This document shows positions 6,731 through 13,604 of a DNA stretch of 13,604 nucleotides, in pieces. Location: positions 1-13,604 of the forward strand of contig CAJGCJ010000045.1 in assembly GCA_904501775.1 (NCBI GenBank), written 5' to 3'. This DNA is from an uncultured Bacteroidaceae bacterium (GTDB lineage Bacteria; Bacteroidota; Bacteroidia; Bacteroidales; Bacteroidaceae). How positions within the stretch are numbered: the stretch's first letter is position 1; every line of letters starts with the position of its first letter. Under the pieces are notes generated by a model. It had not been told where the DNA came from, did not search any database, and worked only from the letters and a program-made list of their open reading frames with translations. The position numbers and the translations under genes are program-made.

Positions 6731-7953
6731 CCTTTAAGCACCACAGTCCTTATTATAGGTGTCTGATGTGCGTATGGGATAAAAGCCAAAGATGGCAAAG
6801 GCCTTGTAATATAGAAGTTAGCCACTTTTCCTTTGGTAATGGAGCCGTAGTCTTTACTCTCGCCCATTGCACAGGCACTGTTCAAAGTAGCTGCATTCAG
6901 GGCCTCGGCCGGAGTCATCTTCATCTTTATGCTTGCCAATGAGGTAACAAAGCGCATATTGCCCGATGGCGCTGTACCGGGATTATAGTCTGAAGCCAAT
7001 GCAACAGCAAGACCGGCATCAATCATCTTTCGTGCAGGCGGATAGCTTATTCCCAAGAAGAATGCACAGCCGGGGAGCATGGTCGGCATTGTGCAGCTAC
7101 CCCGCAATGCATCAATCTGCTCATCGCCCATCGATTCAAGGTGATCTACTGACAAGGCATTATACTTCACGCCCACTTCTACACCACCCGACACGGCTAA
7201 TTCGTTGGCATGTATCTTTGCACGCATGCCATACTTTGCACCTGTTTCGATAATACGGGCTGTCTCTTCGACAGTAAAGAATCCACGGTCGCAAAAGACA
7301 TCCACATAATCGGCAAGTTTTTCGGCGGCCACAGCAGGTATCATATCATCGCACACATGTGCTACATAATCGGCTTGCCGGCCCTTGTAGGCACGCCCTA
7401 CAGCATGTGCGCCAAGGAATGTTGCACGGACTGAGAGCGGACTGTTCTCTTTTATACGGCGTATCACACGCAGAATCTTGAGTTCATCCTCGAGAGTGAG
7501 ACCATAGCCCGATTTTATCTCTACAAGTCCCGTACCCATTGAGACAATTTCATTGACGCGTTCCATTGCCTGAGAATAGAGCTCATCTTCGGATGTATCG
7601 TGTAGGCGGTCGGCCGAATTGAGGATTCCGCCACCGTTACGGGCAATCTCTTCGTATGAAAGACCTTTTATCTTATCGAGAAACTCCTGTTCACGGCTTC
7701 CCGCATATACTATATGCGTATGCGAATCGCAGTACGAGGGCAGCAACCACCCACCTTCGGCATCCACAACATAGCACCCTTCATCGGACGGTATGGTATC
7801 CATTGTGCCATAGTCCTTTATACGCTCCCCCTCGGTAAGCAACCAGCAGTTCTCAAGTGTTGCAATATTGTTCATCTCTTTTCCTGCAACACGTATGCGG
7901 CCGCTCTCGTCGATACCGGCAAGTGTTCCTATGTTCTTAATCAGCAATCTCAT
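6712..7953 (-). CDS. hutI: Imidazolonepropionase
   Basis: Third step of histidine degradation: hydrolyses 4-imidazolone-5-propionate to N-formimino-L-glutamate in the cytoplasm. It is an amidohydrolase-fold enzyme of normal length (413 aa). Visible motifs are the metal-binding DSHTH (H78, H80) leading into IVYAGSR, KSGYGL (147-152), GAHAV (181-185), KIHANELA (H248), VDHLE (H271) and ASDYNPGT (D322). The ATG at 7953 overlaps the end of hutH by 17 bases, in keeping with translational coupling; this start keeps a normal N-terminal beta strand (MRLLIKNIGTLAG). It is the last gene of the operon, and its final codons GKVVIN plus TGA form half of the palindrome at 6701-6730. Confidence 0.97.
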   Translation of the reverse strand: MRLLIKNIGTLAGIDESGRIRVAGKEMNNIATLENCWLLTEGERIKDYGTMDTIPSDEGCYVVDAEGGWLLPSYCDSHTHIVYAGSREQEFLDKIKGLSYEEIARNGGGILNSADRLHDTSEDELYSQAMERVNEIVSMGTGLVEIKSGYGLTLEDELKILRVIRRIKENSPLSVRATFLGAHAVGRAYKGRQADYVAHVCDDMIPAVAAEKLADYVDVFCDRGFFTVEETARIIETGAKYGMRAKIHANELAVSGGVEVGVKYNALSVDHLESMGDEQIDALRGSCTMPTMLPGCAFFLGISYPPARKMIDAGLAVALASDYNPGTAPSGNMRFVTSLASIKMKMTPAEALNAATLNSACAMGESKDYGSITKGKVANFYITRPLPSLAFIPYAHQTPIIRTVVLKGKVVIN

Positions 7954-9427
7954 ATTCTCTTATAAAGTTCACCGATGATGCTATATGAGGATACATAACC
8001 ATATCGTTGTCGACAAAGGGAACAATCTTTCGGTAGGCCGCAAATATTTCCTCTATCTTTTTCGAAGAAGACAAGGGGCGGCGGAACTCCAGTGCCTGCG
8101 CTGCATTCATTATCTCGATGGCAAGAATGCGTTCGGTATTCTGAACCACTTTCCACAGCTTGGTTGCAGCATTAGAGCCCATACTCACATGGTCTTCCTG
8201 TCCCTGTGACGAGGGAATTGAATCGCACGATGCCGGCCAGCAGAGACCTTTAGACTGACTCACAATTGAAGCTGCTGTATACTGTGGTATCATAAAGCCA
8301 CTGTTGAGTCCGGGATTTGCTACAAGAAAATGGGGAAGGTTGCGTACACCCGAAATGATTCTGTAGACACGACGTTCCGAGATATTGCCGAGTTCGGCAA
8401 TGGCAATAGCAAGGAAATCCATCGCAAGGGCTATAGGCTGTCCGTGGAAGTTTCCTGCAGAGATTACCTCATCGGTATCGGGGAAAATGGTAGGATTGTC
8501 TGTTGCAGAATTTATCTCTGTCTCGAGTACACCGGCAACATAGTCTATAGTATCTTTTGAAGCACCATGCACTTGCGGTATGCAGCGAAACGAATATGGG
8601 TCCTGAACATGTTTCTTATACTGTGCTGCAATTTCACTACCCTCAAGAATCTCTCTTATATTCTTGGCGGTCTCAATCTGTCCGTTATGCGGTCTGATTG
8701 CATGTACATTATGTTCGAAGGGGTCGAGCCTGCCATCAAAAGCATCCAAAGACATTGCACCGATATAATCGGCCCATTTGCTCAGACGGCGCGAGTGAAT
8801 GAGTGAATATACTCCGTATGCCGACATGAACTGCGTTCCGTTAAGCAGTGCAAGACCCTCTTTTGAGCATAGGGTAATTGGTGCCCACCCCATCTTCTCC
8901 ATCATCACCGAGCTGTCTACAACCTTGCCATCAATCTCTACCTCGCCCAATCCGAGCAGAGGCAGACACATGTGCGCCAAAGGTGACAAGTCGCCCGAAG
9001 CACCAAGCGAGCCCTGTTCAAAAATGACGGGAATGATATTGGCATTGAACATCTCGACCAGACGCTCAACCGTTGCAAGCTGCACTCCCGAATGGCCGTA
9101 TGAGAGCGACTGCACCTTGAGCAGTAGCATAAGACGCGCAATATCCGAAGGAACACGTTGTCCTGTACCGCAGGCATGCGACATCATAAGGTTTTTCTGC
9201 AAACGCGACAGATTCTCTTTATCAACAGATATATTGCACAGAGAGCCAAAGCCTGTTGTCACTCCATATATGGGGCTGTCGGTGTTCTCCATCTTATTGT
9301 CGAGATACTCACGACAATGATTGATACGCTGTTTGGCATCATCACTAAGTGCAAGTTTATAGCCCTTGGTCAATATTTCCTCAACACGGGCAATTGTGAG
9401 GTGTTCGGCACTGATATAATGAATCAT
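7937..9427 (-). CDS. hutH: Histidine ammonia-lyase
   Basis: First step of histidine degradation: L-histidine to trans-urocanate and ammonia. The electrophilic MIO cofactor forms by cyclisation of Ala143-Ser144-Gly145 within GSLGASGDLSPLAHM (139-153). The active-site loop YGVTTGFG is at 54-61. Length (496 aa) is close to the Pseudomonas enzyme (about 510). The start at 9427 lies 9 bases after the hutU stop codon, so the gene is co-transcribed with hutU, and its 3' end overlaps hutI by 17 bases. Apart from the MIO cyclisation no cofactor is needed. I see nothing truncated or missing. Confidence 0.98.
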   Translation of the reverse strand: MIHYISAEHLTIARVEEILTKGYKLALSDDAKQRINHCREYLDNKMENTDSPIYGVTTGFGSLCNISVDKENLSRLQKNLMMSHACGTGQRVPSDIARLMLLLKVQSLSYGHSGVQLATVERLVEMFNANIIPVIFEQGSLGASGDLSPLAHMCLPLLGLGEVEIDGKVVDSSVMMEKMGWAPITLCSKEGLALLNGTQFMSAYGVYSLIHSRRLSKWADYIGAMSLDAFDGRLDPFEHNVHAIRPHNGQIETAKNIREILEGSEIAAQYKKHVQDPYSFRCIPQVHGASKDTIDYVAGVLETEINSATDNPTIFPDTDEVISAGNFHGQPIALAMDFLAIAIAELGNISERRVYRIISGVRNLPHFLVANPGLNSGFMIPQYTAASIVSQSKGLCWPASCDSIPSSQGQEDHVSMGSNAATKLWKVVQNTERILAIEIMNAAQALEFRRPLSSSKKIEEIFAAYRKIVPFVDNDMVMYPHIASSVNFIREYEIAD

Positions 9428-9436
9428 ATTCTTATG

Positions 9437-11455
9437 TTATTTGTTATTCTCGTTGAAAACTTTCTCTATCAAATCACTATCGGCAATATTAGGCATTGTC
9501 ACTTTTAACAAGGGAGTGCGTTCCATCTGACGTTTTATGGCGAACATTGCACCATCGTTACGCGCCCAGCTGCGACGTGCAATACCGTTGTTGACATCCC
9601 ACAGTAGCATCTCTTCAATGTGACGGGCCGAGTCGCACGAGCCATCTATAACCATTCCGAAGCCTCCGTTGATGACCTCGCCCCATCCTACACCGCCACC
9701 GTTATGGATTGACACCCATGTAGCGCCACGGAAAGAGTCTCCTATGACATTATGTATTGCCATGTCGGCACAGAATTGTGAGCCGTCGTAGATATTGGAT
9801 GTCTCGCGATAAGGCGAATCGGTTCCCGAGACATCGTGATGGTCGCGACCAAGCACTACGGGAGCTGAAATCTCGCCACGCTCTATTGCCTCATTGAAAG
9901 CCAATGCAATGCGTGTGCGTCCCTCGGAATCGGCATAGAGAATACGCGCCTGAGAGCCAACGACAAGCCTGTTCTGCTTAGCCTCGCGAATCCAATGCAG
10001 ATTATCGGCAAGCTGTCCTCTTATCTCTTCGGGAGCATCCTTAAGCATATCCTCGAGCACATCTGCTGCAAGGCGGTCGGTAACCTCAAGATCCTCTTCC
10101 TTACCCGAAGTACATACCCAGCGGAATGGGCCGAATCCGTAATCGAAGAACATAGGCCCCATGATATCCTGTACATATGAAGGATAGCGGAACTTTCCGT
10201 TCTCGTCCATAATATCGGCTCCGGCACGCGATGACTCAAGCAAGAATGCATTGCCATAATCAAAGAAATACATTCCACGGGCAGTAAGCTTATTTATTGC
10301 AGCCACATGACGACGCAGCGACTCCTGCACACACTCGCGGAAACGCTCGGGCTCTTCGGCCATCATGCGGTTAGACTCTTCGTAGCTGTAACCCACCGGA
10401 TAATAACCACCGGCCCATGGGTTATGCAATGATGTCTGGTCGGAGCCTAAGTCTACATCTATATTCTCTTCGGCAAGACGTTCCCAAAGGTCGACCACAT
10501 TGCCCACATATGCAAACGAAACCACCTCTTTCGACTCTACAGCACTCTTTATTCGTGGAATAAGCTCGTCAAGCGAAGTATGGAGTTCATCGACCCAGCC
10601 CTGATTGTATCGTTTCTCGGCTGCAGCGATATTGATTTCGGCAGTAACGCTTACCACACCCGAAATATTTCCCGCCTTGGGTTGTGCACCAGACATACCA
10701 CCAAGACCGGCTGTCACGAACAGCATACCTTTAAGGTCATTCTGTCCCGGTTTCATACGCTTGCGCGCAGCATTCATCACTGTGATGGTTGTTCCGTGTA
10801 CTATACCTTGCGGACCTATATACATATATGAGCCGGCTGTCATCTGTCCATACTGCGACACGCCCATTGCATTGAAGCGTTCCCAATCGTCGGGTGTCGA
10901 GTGGTTGGGAATAACCATTCCGTTTGTCACTATAACTCTCGGCGCATCCTTATGCGAGGGGAAGAGTCCGAGCGGATGACCCGAATACATGACAAGGGTC
11001 TGCTCGTCGCTCATCTCGGCAAGGTACTTCATAGCCAAACGGTATTGTGCCCAGTTCTGGAACACCGCACCGTTGCCTCCGTAAGTGATGAGTTCGTGGG
11101 GATGCTGTGCGACTGCCTTGTCAAGGTTATTCTGTATCATCAGCATAATGGCAGCTGCCTGTCGCGAGCGTGCCGGATACTCATCTATGGAACGAGCCTT
11201 CATCTCGTACTCGGGACGCAAGCGGTACATATATATGCGTCCGTAGTTCTTGAGCTCTTCGAGGAACTCGGGTGCCAACTCGGCATGATGTTTGGCAGGG
11301 AAATATCTCAACGCATTGGCAAGCGCAAGTTTCTTTTCATCATCGGTAAGGATATCCTTACGTTTGGGTGCATGATTGGCCGTTATATCATAGGCTCTTC
11401 TTGCCGGCAACACATCGGGAATACCGGCTAATATATCTTTCTGAAAATCGTTCAT
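9437..11455 (-). CDS. hutU: Urocanate hydratase, long (mammalian-type) form
   Basis: Second step of the pathway: urocanate plus water to imidazolonepropionate, using tightly bound NAD+ as an electrophile. The NAD-binding segment AGLGGMSGAQ is at 249-258. The conserved cysteine near the active site is C448 in FGPFRWVCTSG. SRDHH-type chemistry residues appear as GRDHHDVSGTDSP (536-548), and HNGGGVGWGEV (584-594) is intact. At 672 aa it is over 100 residues longer than the Pseudomonas/Bacillus form (about 550-560) and close to human UROC1 (676 aa), with which it shares long near-identical runs from my memory of that protein. Start at 11455, 15 bases after the ftcD stop. Confidence 0.97.
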   Translation of the reverse strand: MNDFQKDILAGIPDVLPARRAYDITANHAPKRKDILTDDEKKLALANALRYFPAKHHAELAPEFLEELKNYGRIYMYRLRPEYEMKARSIDEYPARSRQAAAIMLMIQNNLDKAVAQHPHELITYGGNGAVFQNWAQYRLAMKYLAEMSDEQTLVMYSGHPLGLFPSHKDAPRVIVTNGMVIPNHSTPDDWERFNAMGVSQYGQMTAGSYMYIGPQGIVHGTTITVMNAARKRMKPGQNDLKGMLFVTAGLGGMSGAQPKAGNISGVVSVTAEINIAAAEKRYNQGWVDELHTSLDELIPRIKSAVESKEVVSFAYVGNVVDLWERLAEENIDVDLGSDQTSLHNPWAGGYYPVGYSYEESNRMMAEEPERFRECVQESLRRHVAAINKLTARGMYFFDYGNAFLLESSRAGADIMDENGKFRYPSYVQDIMGPMFFDYGFGPFRWVCTSGKEEDLEVTDRLAADVLEDMLKDAPEEIRGQLADNLHWIREAKQNRLVVGSQARILYADSEGRTRIALAFNEAIERGEISAPVVLGRDHHDVSGTDSPYRETSNIYDGSQFCADMAIHNVIGDSFRGATWVSIHNGGGVGWGEVINGGFGMVIDGSCDSARHIEEMLLWDVNNGIARRSWARNDGAMFAIKRQMERTPLLKVTMPNIADSDLIEKVFNENNK

Positions 11456-11470
11456 GTATACTCTCTATTA

Positions 11471-13177
11471 TCAGTTTATTTTACTCTCTACTATCTCAAG
11501 AATCTCCTTTTCGGCCTGCTGTGCAAGTGCCTGTATCTCCTCGGCCTCTTTAACAAGCGCACCGGCAACTTCGCGGTCTTTGAGTCCTGCTGCATTTATC
11601 TTCACATTCAGGCATGCTCCCATTACAGCCGAACGTGCAGCAAGTGCACCAACGCCTGCATCGGATACAGAGTTGGGATTTCCTTCAACCGCCATTGCAC
11701 GTACTATCTCGAATGCCTTATAAGCTGCCTTCATTGTGTGCAAAGGCACCTGTGTAGCATAGAGTGTGGCAACCTGCATTGCTTCGGCACGTGCAGCTTT
11801 CTCTTCGGCAGTGTTCTTGGGCATTGCAAATACATCCATTATCTTGTTGAAGGCAGCAGTATCTTCATCTACAAGTGTCAACAGTTCGTTCATTACTGCA
11901 ATGCCCTTCTCGGCCCACTGCGAAAAATAGTCCCAACGGTCGTCCCAACCGGCCTTGTGCGAAGAGAGATTGGCAACCATAGTTCCCAATGCAGCAGCCA
12001 ATGCTCCCATATATGCCGATATTGAGCCTCCACCCGGTGCAGGAGACTCGCTCGCTGTCTCCTCGGCAAAGGCGGCACAGGTCATATCGACAAGTTTATT
12101 CACGTTCTTCTGCTCTTCGGCCTCAAGGATATACTCCACAACTTTCTCTTCGGGTTTAAACTCCTTGAGGGTAGAGAGTCCCATGCTCTCTATTGCAATG
12201 CGCACCAATTCCCTTTCGGGAACACCAGCCGAACGGTGCTGTTTCTGCAAAAAGTAACGGCCTGCATCAACAAGTGCCTTTTTGGGTACAAGACCTACTA
12301 TCTCGGTTCCTGTCACACGTACTCCGCGTGCATCAGCAGCCCTGCACACCTCGTCGAATGCAACATGCAAGGGTGTAACAGAGAGGTTTGTCATATTCAT
12401 GGAAACCTGTGCTATGCCATACTCTTCGATAAACCATCCGATAGCCTTGCACTCTTTTAGTGTTCCGGGTATCATAACAGGCTCGCCATTTTCGTCTTTT
12501 ACTATTTTTCCGACAATGGGATTACCCTCGCGCATGGGGCGACCTTTCTCGCGCACGTCGAACGCTATGGCATTGGCACGACGGGTTGAAGTTGTATTCA
12601 GATTGTAGTTTACTGCTACAAGGAAGTCACGCGCTCCTACAGCTGTTGCACCTGTGCGTGCAATACGTTCGTCATAAGGGCGTGCTCCAAAATCGGGTTG
12701 TTTTTCTTTGTTGGCCATCTTCTCGGGCAGCCCCTCGTACTCTCCTTCGCGGCAAACAGCAAGGTTGCGTCGCTCACTCCTGAATGCTGCTGCCTCGTAA
12801 CAATATGTGGGAACGCCCAGCTCTTCGGCAATCCGTTTGGCAAGCGCACGCGCAAGCACGGCACACTCCTCCATAGTAACGCCTGACACCGGAATCAGAG
12901 GACATACATCGCATGCTCCCATACGGGGATGCGCACCTTTGTGGTTACGCATGTCAATAAGTTCGGTTGCACGTTTTATAGAGGCAACGGCTGCATCGAC
13001 AACAGCCTCGGGCTCGCCCACAAAGGTAACAACAGTGCGGTTTGTAGCCTCGCCCGGATCGACATCAAGGAGCTTGACACCCTTTACCTTTTCTATAGCA
13101 TCGGTAATTTGCTTTATTACATCCATATTGCGTCCCTCGGAGAAGTTGGGAACACACTCTATTATTCTCTTTTGCAT
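11471..13177 (-). CDS. ftcD: Bifunctional glutamate formimidoyltransferase / formimino-THF cyclodeaminase
   Basis: Final steps of the pathway: the N-terminal domain transfers the formimino group from formiminoglutamate to tetrahydrofolate, releasing glutamate, and the C-terminal domain converts 5-formimino-THF to 5,10-methenyl-THF and ammonia. The transferase domain (about 1-330) starts CVPNFSEGR (8-16) and has NHKGAHPRMGA (78-88) with the likely catalytic His83. The cyclodeaminase domain (about 355-568) has the folate-binding APGGGS (380-385) and DEDTAAFN (437-444). The 568 aa match the fused vertebrate FTCD (541 aa), whereas many bacteria, including several Bacteroidales as I recall, encode the two domains separately. 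First gene of the hut operon; its start at 13177 lies about 125 nt downstream of the likely transcription start. Confidence 0.96.
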   Translation of the reverse strand: MQKRIIECVPNFSEGRNMDVIKQITDAIEKVKGVKLLDVDPGEATNRTVVTFVGEPEAVVDAAVASIKRATELIDMRNHKGAHPRMGACDVCPLIPVSGVTMEECAVLARALAKRIAEELGVPTYCYEAAAFRSERRNLAVCREGEYEGLPEKMANKEKQPDFGARPYDERIARTGATAVGARDFLVAVNYNLNTTSTRRANAIAFDVREKGRPMREGNPIVGKIVKDENGEPVMIPGTLKECKAIGWFIEEYGIAQVSMNMTNLSVTPLHVAFDEVCRAADARGVRVTGTEIVGLVPKKALVDAGRYFLQKQHRSAGVPERELVRIAIESMGLSTLKEFKPEEKVVEYILEAEEQKNVNKLVDMTCAAFAEETASESPAPGGGSISAYMGALAAALGTMVANLSSHKAGWDDRWDYFSQWAEKGIAVMNELLTLVDEDTAAFNKIMDVFAMPKNTAEEKAARAEAMQVATLYATQVPLHTMKAAYKAFEIVRAMAVEGNPNSVSDAGVGALAARSAVMGACLNVKINAAGLKDREVAGALVKEAEEIQALAQQAEKEILEIVESKIN

Positions 13178-13237
13178 AGTATTTTGTTTTTCAATTTTTC
13201 ACATCCAAGAAAGCATTTTCCTTTTGTCATTTGAATG

Positions 13238-13296
13238 ATATATACACAGAAGAACGTGCATTTAACAGACCGTTCTGCATCAGGCAATGTATATAT
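13238..13296 (-). promoter_or_regulatory. Structured 5' leader of the hut operon
   Basis: A 9-bp outer stem (13238-13246 with 13288-13296) encloses a 6-bp inner stem (AGAACG 13251-13256 with CGTTCT 13271-13276). The predicted transcript would begin near 13300, so the fold would sit at its extreme 5' end, about 60 nt before the ftcD ATG. There is no T tract, so it is not a terminator. It may stabilise the mRNA, bind a regulator as RNA, or act as a DNA operator. It does not match any riboswitch class I recognise. Confidence 0.4.
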
Positions 13297-13308
13297 TCGA
13301 GCATAGTT

Positions 13309-13316
13309 CAAATATA
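13309..13316 (-). promoter_or_regulatory. Candidate -7 box of the hut operon promoter
   Basis: On the minus strand TATATTTG (13316-13309) fits TAnnTTTG exactly. No good TTTG -33 element is found 19-21 bases upstream, so the promoter may need an activator or be weak. It is the only such box I find between ftcD and the preceding terminator. Confidence 0.5.
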
Positions 13317-13369
13317 CGAATATTTTTTAATAGCACTCTTTTTTTATACAAAAACAGAGGTAAATAGAC

Positions 13370-13399
13370 AAAAAAATGAGTCCGACAAATCGGACTCAT
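13370..13399 (-). terminator. Rho-independent terminator of the gene entering from the right
   Basis: A perfect 10-bp stem (ATGAGTCCGA 13376-13385 with 13390-13399) has a 4-base loop and is followed on the minus strand by a run of T complementary to the A tract at 13371-13376. It lies 64 bases beyond the stop codon of the partial gene and upstream of the hut promoter. Confidence 0.85.
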
Positions 13400-13406
13400 C
13401 AACCCA

Positions 13407-13425
13407 CTACTGCATGTGGCAGTAG
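13407..13425 (+). repeat. Second hairpin, CTACTGC stem
   Basis: A perfect 7-bp inverted repeat (13407-13413 with 13419-13425) has a 5-base loop. On the plus strand it is followed by ATTTTTATT, so it could terminate plus-strand transcription, although no plus-strand gene runs into it. On the minus strand it is the first of two tandem hairpins after the partial gene. Confidence 0.5.
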
Positions 13426-13463
13426 ATTTTTATTCAAAACAGAAGCCAAAACCTTTACAGATG

Positions 13464-13604
13464 TCACAATAATTTCCGGTTATTCTTTTCACTTTTATCA
13501 GAATTCCATGGCATTTGTGGCATTACTGTCAACTTTATATCATCCACCGCCGGCAATGAGCTGCTGAGCAATTCCATAACTTGCTTATGTATGGGTTGGG
13601 GCGC
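13464..13604 (-). CDS. Unidentified protein, C-terminal fragment (46 codons)
   Basis: From the window edge a minus-strand frame stays open for 46 codons and stops with TGA at 13466-13464. It contains MELLSSSLPAVDDIKLTVMP and ends in a lysine/asparagine-rich hydrophilic tail (KSEKNNRKLL). The other two minus-strand frames hit stops early, and a good terminator follows at the right distance, so it is probably the real 3' end of a gene. I cannot assign a family from this fragment. Confidence 0.55.
   Translation of the reverse strand, partial: APQPIHKQVMELLSSSLPAVDDIKLTVMPQMPWNSDKSEKNNRKLL

Noticed and set aside
8799..9320. Plus-strand open frame of 173 codons opposite hutH
   Set aside because: It is a shadow of the strongly conserved hutH frame, covering the MIO motif region.
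13376..13405. Hammerhead-ribozyme-like core on the minus strand (TTGATGAG followed by a stem)
   Set aside because: The strand contains TGATGA and a stem II-like hairpin, but the required GAAA after the stem is absent (TCAT instead). The stem plus T tract is fully explained as a terminator.
13376..13567. Plus-strand 63-codon frame at the right edge
   Set aside because: It starts inside the terminator stem and runs antisense to the partial minus-strand gene; the composition is not protein-like.

Overview
The window reads as a chromosomal segment from a Bacteroidota member, most likely order Bacteroidales. The protein sequences are of that type. Recognisable promoters match the Bacteroidota form (TTTG, about 20 bases, TAnnTTTG), gene starts lack strong Shine-Dalgarno sequences, and the enzyme set fits. 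There is no sign of a phage, transposon, CRISPR array or recent insertion. All genes except the tRNA and the methyltransferase lie on the minus strand.

Left part (1-5740): from right to left, a divergent glutamine amidophosphoribosyltransferase (PurF family, 627 aa) is followed by a carbamoyl-phosphate synthase large chain (CarB, 1073 aa). Each has its own promoter and terminator. At the left edge the first 26 codons of an unrecognised gene run out of the window. CarB closely resembles the synthetase part of eukaryotic CPS I/CAD, including its C-terminal allosteric domain, and no carA lies between purF and carB. Upstream of purF is a compact leader: a Bacteroidota promoter, about 20 nt of RNA, an open 37-codon mini-ORF, then a Rho-independent terminator starting 8 nt after the mini-ORF stop and ending 34 nt before the purF ATG. 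This is the architecture of a transcription attenuator and is the best candidate here for something undescribed.

Middle (5740-6730): a plus-strand tRNA-Thr(CGU) with its own promoter is followed by a strong hairpin and trmN6, the tRNA1(Val) adenine-37 N6-methyltransferase. A perfect 30-bp palindrome sits between trmN6 and the convergent hut operon, with the hutI stop codon at its centre.

Right part (6712-13320): a compact minus-strand histidine-utilisation operon, ftcD-hutU-hutH-hutI. HutH removes ammonia from histidine to give urocanate, HutU hydrates it to imidazolonepropionate, HutI opens the ring to N-formimino-glutamate, and FtcD moves the formimino group to tetrahydrofolate and deaminates it, leaving glutamate. 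FtcD is a two-domain fusion and HutU is the long form, both like the mammalian liver enzymes. The operon carries no visible regulator gene or transporter. It has a candidate promoter near 13310 and a structured leader.

Right edge (13320-13604): the last 46 codons of an unidentified minus-strand gene, followed by two hairpins, one of them a clear terminator.
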